Shown here: piece after piece, positions 1-4,591 of the stretch | Position numbering within the stretch: the first letter of the stretch is position 1 | How the letters are laid out: each line of letters begins with the position of its first letter | From: JBIKLM01 sp044375105 | GTDB taxonomy: Bacteria; Planctomycetota; UBA1135; GCA-002686595 | Length of the DNA: 6,361 nucleotides | Direction of reading: 5' to 3' | Assembly (NCBI GenBank): GCA_044375105.1 | Contig: JBILNK010000220.1 | Span: 1 to 6,361, forward strand | Program-made: the position numbers and the translations under genes | Notes under the pieces: generated by a model | Database searches by the model: none | Told to the model about the DNA's origin: nothing | The model's input: the letters and a program-made list of their open reading frames with translations, nothing else

Positions 1-8
1 GCCCTCGG

Positions 9-26
9 AGATTAAAATAGTAATCT
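9..26. repeat. A+T-rich inverted repeat in the left-end intergenic region
   Basis: AGATTA (9-14) and TAATCT (21-26) form a 6-bp inverted repeat around AAATAG, in an A+T-rich island that stands out from the GC-rich surroundings. The plus strand contains TAAAAT (13-18), close to a -10 hexamer, but any -35 would lie outside the window. The whole stretch 1-268 beyond the hydrolase-fold gene contains no gene that I can support; only minor GC hairpins (for example GCCGG/CCGGC at 194-209) are visible. Confidence 0.25.
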
Positions 27-268
27 GAACGCAACCGCGCGCTCGGGTGGATCCAATCGCAGGGGGCTTTCCGGGCGCGAAGTGGTCCTAATTTCTTTCT
101 GCGGCGGCCCCGAGGGCCCCACCGCCGCGCTCGCCCAACGCCCGGCCGGTTCCGTCGTGCCAGGGCAGGGCCAGGGTGCGGGTGAACTTGTTTGCCGGTC
201 TAGGCCGGCGCTCGCGCCGAACCCAGACCGGTCAACCGGGGTCCTTGATCGGGCCGTCGGGATCGATT

Positions 269-1627
269 TCAGCGGAAGCGACGGGCGATCGACTGCTGGC
301 CTTCGATCGAGAGCACGAACTGCTGCGCCGGGCCCTCCGCGCCGGGCTCGAACTCGACCGTCAGGTCGGCGCCGGTCTGGGCCAGGAACCGGCCGCCGCC
401 CTGGTAGGCGAGGGGCTGGTCGATGTCCGCGCCGGTCAGGCGCAGGCGGCCCTCCTGGACCGACAGCAGCAGGCTGTCGCAGCCGATCTGGTACTCCCCC
501 ACCAGGCGCGCCAGTTCTTCGCTGGAGACCGGCAGGTCGGTGCGCTCGGGCTGGGGCAGGTCAAAGAGCGCCACGGTCAGGGCGCGCTCGAGGACCGCCA
601 GGGACTGGGGCCGCGCCGGCGCCAACAGCGCGATGGTCAAGTCCAGGCTCGGGTAGTGCACGGCACGCAGGTTGGTGCCCTGGGCGGCGCCGGCCACCAG
701 CAAGCCGTCCAGTCCAACGAGCCGCGTGTGGGCCAGGCCCAGGCCGTGACCGGTGCGCTGTCCGTTCGGCAAGCGCACGTTGGCGGTCAGACGCTCGCTG
801 GTCTCGGCGTCCAGCAGCTCGCCGCCCAAGAGGGCCCGCAGACCCGCGGCCAGCTCGCGCACGGACAGCTCCAGCTCGACGCCGGCCAGTTCCGCCGGCA
901 GTTCGATGTTTTCGAGACGCCCGAGGCCCTGGTCCTGCGCCAGTTCCATCCAGGTACCCGCCAGGGCACCGATCAGGCGCTTGTCCTTCCAGCCGAGGGC
1001 CGGGAAGAGCTTGGCTTCCACCTGGGCCGCCAAACCCTGGCCGGCCGCGGTCTGCATCCACAGATCGAGCAGCAGGGCGTCCACGTTGGTCCAACCGTAG
1101 CAGCTCTGCGGCGCCGCCGTGGGAGAAGCGCTGCGCAGCCAGGTCAGCCAGGGCGGATCGATCGGCGGCTGGCCTTCTTCCGGGGCGGCGCCCGCCTCGA
1201 TCGGCAGGGAGGCCGACACCTGGGGCAGCCCGGAGGTGTGGGCCAACAAACCGTGCAGGCTCACGCCAGGCAGCTCGAGCTTGCGCTCCGGCAGCAGCGC
1301 CGAAAGTTCGGTCCCCGGGTCGATGCCCTTGGCCTCGGCCACCTGCAGCGCCGCCGCGGCGAACAGCAGCTCGGCCAACGGGGCCGCCGGCAGCGCCGTG
1401 TCGGTGGTGAGCCGGCCCCCGTCGGAATGGCCCAGGGCCGCGCCAGCGAGCTCCTCCGTCCCTACCAAGGCAACCCAGGCCAGGCCGGAGAGGTCCTGCT
1501 GCTCGAGGGCCTGCTCGGCGAGATAGCGCAGGCGCTCCTCGCGGGCTTTCGAACGATCGACCTCTTGCCACGCGCCCGCCAGGGGCGCGAAACCAACCAG
1601 CACGGATGCAGCGATCAAGGTGCGCAT
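269..1627 (-). CDS. Secreted class C beta-lactamase / serine-hydrolase-fold protein, probably catalytically inactive
   Basis: The 452-residue protein starts with an apparent signal peptide (MRTLIAASVLVGFAPLAGA, cleavage near residue 19), so it is exported. The fold is recognisable by collinear similarity to the beta-lactamase/penicillin-binding-protein-like hydrolases: the DLSGLAWVALV strand (about 45-55), the helix FAAAALQVAEAKGID (about 89-103), the hallmark LLAHTSGLP (127-135), the WTN motif region (179-181), KLFPALGW (206-213) and a GHGLGLAHT strand (about 294-302). A C-terminal beta domain starts at LARLVGEYQ (about 373), as in many family members. In this alignment the catalytic SxxK reads PLAE (83-86), the Tyr of YxN is Trp179 and the His of HxG is Ala312. 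It is therefore most likely a non-enzymatic family member. The ATG at 1627 is chosen because GGAGG lies 5 bases upstream; the frame also opens at a GTG at 1639, but that codon sits inside the Shine-Dalgarno. The fold assignment is firm; the role is unknown. Confidence 0.85.
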   Translation of the reverse strand: MRTLIAASVLVGFAPLAGAWQEVDRSKAREERLRYLAEQALEQQDLSGLAWVALVGTEELAGAALGHSDGGRLTTDTALPAAPLAELLFAAAALQVAEAKGIDPGTELSALLPERKLELPGVSLHGLLAHTSGLPQVSASLPIEAGAAPEEGQPPIDPPWLTWLRSASPTAAPQSCYGWTNVDALLLDLWMQTAAGQGLAAQVEAKLFPALGWKDKRLIGALAGTWMELAQDQGLGRLENIELPAELAGVELELSVRELAAGLRALLGGELLDAETSERLTANVRLPNGQRTGHGLGLAHTRLVGLDGLLVAGAAQGTNLRAVHYPSLDLTIALLAPARPQSLAVLERALTVALFDLPQPERTDLPVSSEELARLVGEYQIGCDSLLLSVQEGRLRLTGADIDQPLAYQGGGRFLAQTGADLTVEFEPGAEGPAQQFVLSIEGQQSIARRFR

Positions 1628-1632
1628 GGTTT

Positions 1633-1637
1633 CCTCC
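1633..1637 (-). promoter_or_regulatory. Shine-Dalgarno site that fixes the start of the hydrolase-fold gene
   Basis: On the minus strand the bases before the start read GTGGAGGAAACCATG. GGAGG stands 5 bases from the ATG at 1627. The in-frame GTG at 1639 overlaps this ribosome site, so it is unlikely to be the start. A short hairpin, CTGGGG/CCCCGG with one U-G pair and a 5-base loop (1643-1659), lies just upstream and could affect access to the site; that last point is inference. Confidence 0.75.
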
Positions 1638-1709
1638 ACGGACCGGGGATCAGCCCCAGGACTGACCGCCGCGGGAACTCCACGGCGGCAAAGCGAGCGT
1701 AGCGGCCGC

Positions 1710-1731
1710 GCCGGGCCAGCGGGCGCCCGGC
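1710..1731 (-). other. GC-rich stem-loop in the leader of the hydrolase-fold gene
   Basis: A perfect 7-bp inverted repeat, GCCGGGC (1710-1716) and GCCCGGC (1725-1731), encloses an 8-base loop. It lies about 80 bases upstream of the ATG at 1627. A weaker 6-bp pair, CCGCCG (1666-1671) and CGGCGG (1683-1688), lies between it and the gene. In DNA this GC-rich such pairs arise readily by chance, so function is not established. I see no convincing -35/-10 promoter in this leader. Confidence 0.3.
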
Positions 1732-1800
1732 TCTCGAACTCCCACCCTGGCGGTGCGCAATGAAGGCGGCGCCTGTCCAGGCCGACGGCCGGCGGCGCCC

Positions 1801-1826
1801 GCCACGGGCGCGAGCGGGCCCGTGGC
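1801..1826 (-). terminator. Strong stem-loop downstream of arsA, possible transcription terminator
   Basis: A perfect 9-bp inverted repeat, GCCACGGGC (1801-1809) and GCCCGTGGC (1818-1826), encloses an 8-base loop. It lies about 60 bases beyond the arsA stop codon and about 170 bases before the next start. It is the most stable simple hairpin I see in the intergenic DNA. No run of T follows it on the minus strand, so it is not a textbook intrinsic terminator; it may instead protect or process the 3' end of the ars transcript. A smaller GAGCC/GGCTC stem (1858-1862 with 1872-1876) sits between it and the arsA stop. Confidence 0.35.
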
Positions 1827-1886
1827 CCAGATTTGGTCCTTCCTGCCGCCGGGCCCCGAGCCTCGCCCGGGGGCTCCTGCAGCAGC

Positions 1887-3767
1887 CTAGGGAATCGTGC
1901 GGGAAGCCTCAGAAACGACCTGCGGAGCGGCGGCTCGCTCCGCTGCGGACCAAGGCAGCAGGGCGACCCTCGCTCCCTGGGACAGCACCTCGGCGATGTA
2001 GCGCGCTTCGTGGGCGCGGCGGCCCAGCAGCAGCGGATCCCGCAAGCTCAGCGGGCTCAGGCTTTGGTTGATGACCCAGGCAAAGGGGCGGATTCCGGCG
2101 CGTCCGAGGTCTGACTGCAGGTGCACGGCCTCGTGCACCGGCGTGGCCTCGGGGAGCGTGATCAGCAGGATGCGCGTGAATTCTGGGTCGCGCAGGCGCG
2201 GCAGCAGGCGGCGGACCTCCTCGGGCACCGCGCCGCTCGATCGCTCGACCTCGCGGTGGTAGCTCTCGGCCGCGTCCAGCAAGAGCAGGCTGTGCCCCGT
2301 CGGGGCGGTGTCGATCACCACGAAGGCGTCGCGGCCGCGGTCGACCCGGCGAGCGAAGGCCTGGAATACCGCGATCTCCTCGGTGCATGGGCTGCGCAGA
2401 TCCTCTTCGAGCAGCGCTCGACCCGCGGGGTCCAGAGCGGCCCCGGCCTTGGCCAGGACTTCGGCGCTGTAGGCGGCGACCTCCGCCGCCGGATCGATGC
2501 GATCGACGGTCAGACCCGGCGGCAATCGCTCGCCCGCCGCCGCGATCAGGGCAGCGCTCACATGAGCGGCGGGATCGGTGGTCGTCAGGTGCACCCGATG
2601 CCCGCGGCGCGCCAATTCGAGCGCCAGAGTCACCGCCACGGTGGTCTTGCCGACCCCGCCCTTGCCCATGGTCAAGATCGCGCCATGGCCGGGCCGTTCC
2701 AGTTCGGGCAGCAGGCTCTCGAGCCCCGGGGGGAGATCCTGGGTCGCGGGGACTTCGGAGGACGTCGAGGGATTCAGCGCGGCAAGGGCCTCGGCTCCGA
2801 GCCTTTCGGCGCGCATGTCGAGGGCAGGCACAGACAACCCGGCGCCGTCCGGCAGGAGCCGTTCCAGGGCCCGCAGACCCACCAGTCCGAAAGGCAGCAG
2901 CGGCAGATCGAGGCGCGGGAGCGCCGCCAGCCCCCTGGGCAAGGCTGCCAGCGCCGTCTCGTCGCGCCGCTGGAAGGCTGCCGCCACGGGATCGCTCGGT
3001 TCCACGGCCCGAAAGCGTCCGTTGATCACCAGCGCCAGGTTGCGGATGCCCAGAGCGGCGAGCTCGGCGCGCGTGCGCTCCGCCTCCCGCAGGGCCGCGT
3101 CTTCCGCGCGGGCCACGAGGACCAAGAGCGTGCGTGCGCGATCCTCCAGGGCGGCACGGCTCGAGGCGTACAGTCCACGCTGGGCCTCGAGCCCCGCCAG
3201 GGGCCCGAGGCACGAGGCGCTGCCCCCGCCGCTGCCCAGGAACCCGCTCCAAGCGGCCGGCAGCTCCAGGAGCCGCAGGGTGTGGCCGGTCGGCGCGGTG
3301 TCGAACACGACATGATCGAAGTCCGCGCTGGCCGCGGGATCGCCGAGCAGCTTGGAGAACTCGTCGAAGGCCGCGATTTCGACGGTGCAGGCGCCGGAGA
3401 GCTGCTCTTCGATGCTGCGCACAGCCGCCGCCGGCAGCAGGGCCCGGTAGGGCCCTACCAAGCGCTCTCGATAGGCGGCCGCGGCCGCCACCGGGTCGAT
3501 GTTCAGCGCGGACAGGCCCGCTGCCCCGGGCACGGGCGTCGGGCTCGCACCCAAGGCCACCCCGAGCACCTCGTCCAGGTTGGAGGCCGGATCGGTGCTG
3601 ACCAGCAACACCCGCCGACCCAGGCTCACCAGACGCAGCGCGCTGGCGCAGGCCACGCTGGTCTTGCCGACCCCACCTTTGCCGGTGAAGAGCAGGATGC
3701 GCGGCGGATCCTCGAGGAAATCGGTCGGACTGGGCTTCGGCATGGGAGCAGGTCGTAGAGCAGACAT
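1887..3767 (-). CDS. arsA: Arsenical pump-driving ATPase ArsA, two-domain form
   Basis: The 626-residue ArsA is the cytosolic ATPase that energises As(III)/Sb(III) extrusion through an ArsB or Acr3 permease. Both halves are present, each with a P-loop: GKGGVGKTS (29-37) and GKGGVGKTT (368-376). Each half also has the ArsA signature DTAPTGH (156-162 and 486-492), the latter two near the ends of their nucleotide-binding cores. The metalloid-binding cysteines of the family are all there: Cys127 in LSGACTVEIAAFDEF, Cys186 in SCLGPLAGLE and Cys461 in SPCTEEIAVFQAF. Cys40, which corresponds to the fourth cysteine of plasmid R773 ArsA, is also kept; I count no other cysteines. The inter-domain linker runs about 308-360. 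The length slightly exceeds the R773 enzyme (583 residues), partly through an N-terminal extension. The ATG at 3767 is the only start before an in-frame stop at 3810-3812, but it has no clear Shine-Dalgarno; ATG 3743 (residue 9) is an alternative. It lies 236 bases downstream of arsD. Confidence 0.96.
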   Translation of the reverse strand: MSALRPAPMPKPSPTDFLEDPPRILLFTGKGGVGKTSVACASALRLVSLGRRVLLVSTDPASNLDEVLGVALGASPTPVPGAAGLSALNIDPVAAAAAYRERLVGPYRALLPAAAVRSIEEQLSGACTVEIAAFDEFSKLLGDPAASADFDHVVFDTAPTGHTLRLLELPAAWSGFLGSGGGSASCLGPLAGLEAQRGLYASSRAALEDRARTLLVLVARAEDAALREAERTRAELAALGIRNLALVINGRFRAVEPSDPVAAAFQRRDETALAALPRGLAALPRLDLPLLPFGLVGLRALERLLPDGAGLSVPALDMRAERLGAEALAALNPSTSSEVPATQDLPPGLESLLPELERPGHGAILTMGKGGVGKTTVAVTLALELARRGHRVHLTTTDPAAHVSAALIAAAGERLPPGLTVDRIDPAAEVAAYSAEVLAKAGAALDPAGRALLEEDLRSPCTEEIAVFQAFARRVDRGRDAFVVIDTAPTGHSLLLLDAAESYHREVERSSGAVPEEVRRLLPRLRDPEFTRILLITLPEATPVHEAVHLQSDLGRAGIRPFAWVINQSLSPLSLRDPLLLGRRAHEARYIAEVLSQGARVALLPWSAAERAAAPQVVSEASRTIP

Positions 3768-3920
3768 GGGGAGCGGGCGCGAAAGCCAAGCCGCGTGGAC
3801 GCGCCGCCTCTAGCGCAGCAGGCCCCCATCGCACCTTGGGCCGTCGACAAGCTGCATGCGCCGGTCTTCGGTCGAGGCTTTGGACGACGAGGCGGCCTGC
3901 GCTTCGCTCTGGGCCCGATG

Positions 3921-3951
3921 CCCGCAGGGTCGCCAGCCGAGTTCCTGCGGG
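3921..3951 (-). other. 8-bp inverted repeat in the arsD-arsA gap
   Basis: CCCGCAGG (3921-3928) and CCTGCGGG (3944-3951) form a perfect 8-bp stem with a 15-base loop, 53 bases after the arsD stop. A second palindrome, GGCCGCGGCC, lies at 3971-3980. The gap 3768-4003 otherwise shows no gene that I can support. Possible roles are an mRNA stem separating arsD from arsA, or a protein-binding palindrome. No T-run follows it, so it does not look like a simple terminator. Chance formation in GC-rich DNA is a real alternative. Confidence 0.35.
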
Positions 3952-4003
3952 AGGCCTGATCGGATGGCTCGGCCGCGGCCCGAGACGATGCCTTGTACGC
4001 GGA

Positions 4004-4402
4004 TCAGCAGCAGGAGCCGCCGCTGGCCTGCGGGCGGCAGGCGTTGGTCGGGGTCGGCTGGGTCGCTGCGGGGCGCAGCACCAGCCCACACAGCGCCGCC
4101 AGAGTCTCCCGAGATGGGTAATGCCCTTCCGCGACGATGCGCCCGTCTGCGACGACCAGCGGCAGGACTTGATTGCCGCGCTCCAAAGCACCGCGCACCA
4201 GGGAATTCAGCGCAAAAGCGGCCGGCTGCTGGGAGAGGTTGTAGCGCTCCACGGCCACCCCCTGTTCGGCCAACCAGGCCAGGTCGGCGGCGACACGGGC
4301 CAGCTCGGGATCGACCGCGGGCCCGCAGACCCCGGTGGAGCAGCAGAGAGCCGGGTCGTACACGCTCAATTTCTTTTTCTTTTCCATGGGCGGCGGGCGC
4401 AC
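4004..4402 (-). CDS. arsD: Arsenic metallochaperone ArsD
   Basis: ArsD is a small thioredoxin-fold cytosolic chaperone that binds As(III)/Sb(III) and hands it to ArsA, raising the affinity of the pump for metalloid; it is also a weak ars repressor in R773. The hallmark is plain: YDPALCCSTGVCG carries the three As-binding cysteines (20, 21 and 26 counted from the GTG start). It is followed by the family block VERYNLSQQPAAFALN and by LPLVVADGRIVAEGHYPSR. The protein ends in a vicinal Cys pair, as R773 ArsD does; the internal CC pair near the C terminus is reduced to a single Cys (in NACRP). Start choice: GTG at 4402 has AAGGAG 9 bases upstream, giving 132 residues. ATG at 4387 (127 residues) fits the usual family N terminus better but has no Shine-Dalgarno at a proper distance. 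The N terminus contains a run of four Lys. The frame is open further upstream to about 4573, but that part is unlike ArsD. Confidence 0.94.
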   Translation of the reverse strand: MRPPPMEKKKKLSVYDPALCCSTGVCGPAVDPELARVAADLAWLAEQGVAVERYNLSQQPAAFALNSLVRGALERGNQVLPLVVADGRIVAEGHYPSRETLAALCGLVLRPAATQPTPTNACRPQASGGSCC

Positions 4403-4411
4403 TGGGCGCAA

Positions 4412-4417
4412 CTCCTT
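4412..4417 (-). promoter_or_regulatory. Shine-Dalgarno of arsD
   Basis: AAGGAG on the minus strand lies 9 bases before the GTG at 4402 and 24 bases before the ATG at 4387. The spacing favours the GTG as the start. A TATGCT hexamer a few bases further upstream (4424-4429) resembles a -10 element but has no matching -35, and I do not call a promoter there. Confidence 0.6.
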
Positions 4418-4532
4418 GGATGCCAGCATAGCGGGCTGGTTCCCGGGCGCTGGCGATCGGATCCACGCGGATGCCGTCCTGCCGTCCGGTTGGGCCTGGG
4501 GTGGGCAGCGCGCGCTCCGCTTGTCCGCGCCG

Positions 4533-4548
4533 GGGTCCCGAAGTCCCC
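4533..4548 (-). other. Possible UUCG-capped hairpin between the repeat-protein gene and arsD
   Basis: On the minus strand the RNA would read GGGGACUUCGGGACCC. It can fold as a C(UUCG)G tetraloop, then a tandem G-A/A-G pair, then three G-C pairs. Both the tetraloop and the tandem G-A step are known to be unusually stable. It lies about 44 bases after the stop of the upstream gene and 130 bases before arsD. There is no T-run after it. It might mark the end of the upstream transcript, or be fortuitous. The rest of 4403-4591 shows no gene and no recognisable ArsR-type operator. Confidence 0.25.
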
Positions 4549-4591
4549 GCGATGGACCAAGGCCCGGCGCCAACCCGAGACCCGTCCCGGC

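Noticed and set aside
176..1702. Plus-strand open frame of about 508 codons opposite the hydrolase-fold gene
   Set aside because: The translation is biased to Gln, Arg and Gly with no recognisable domain. Its opposite strand encodes a protein with a signal peptide, family motifs and a Shine-Dalgarno. Long antisense frames are expected in DNA with G/C at nearly all third positions.
1765..1799. Two copies of GGCGGCGCC (1765-1773 and 1791-1799)
   Set aside because: A 9-base all-GC direct repeat in DNA of this composition is likely chance, with no other sign of a mobile element or attachment site.
2121..3758. Plus-strand open frame of about 545 codons opposite arsA
   Set aside because: It is the antisense shadow of arsA: low-complexity Gln/Arg/Gly composition, no family resemblance, and full overlap with a certain gene.
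1909..4191. Minus-strand open frame of about 760 codons overlapping arsA and arsD in another frame
   Set aside because: Arg/Gly/Ala/Pro-rich out-of-frame translation of arsA; it would overlap both ars genes nearly completely.
4424..4429. TATGCT on the minus strand as the -10 of an arsD promoter
   Set aside because: There is no -35-like hexamer at 16-18 bases, and it lies only about 22 bases from the GTG start, close to the ribosome site. The evidence is too weak to call.
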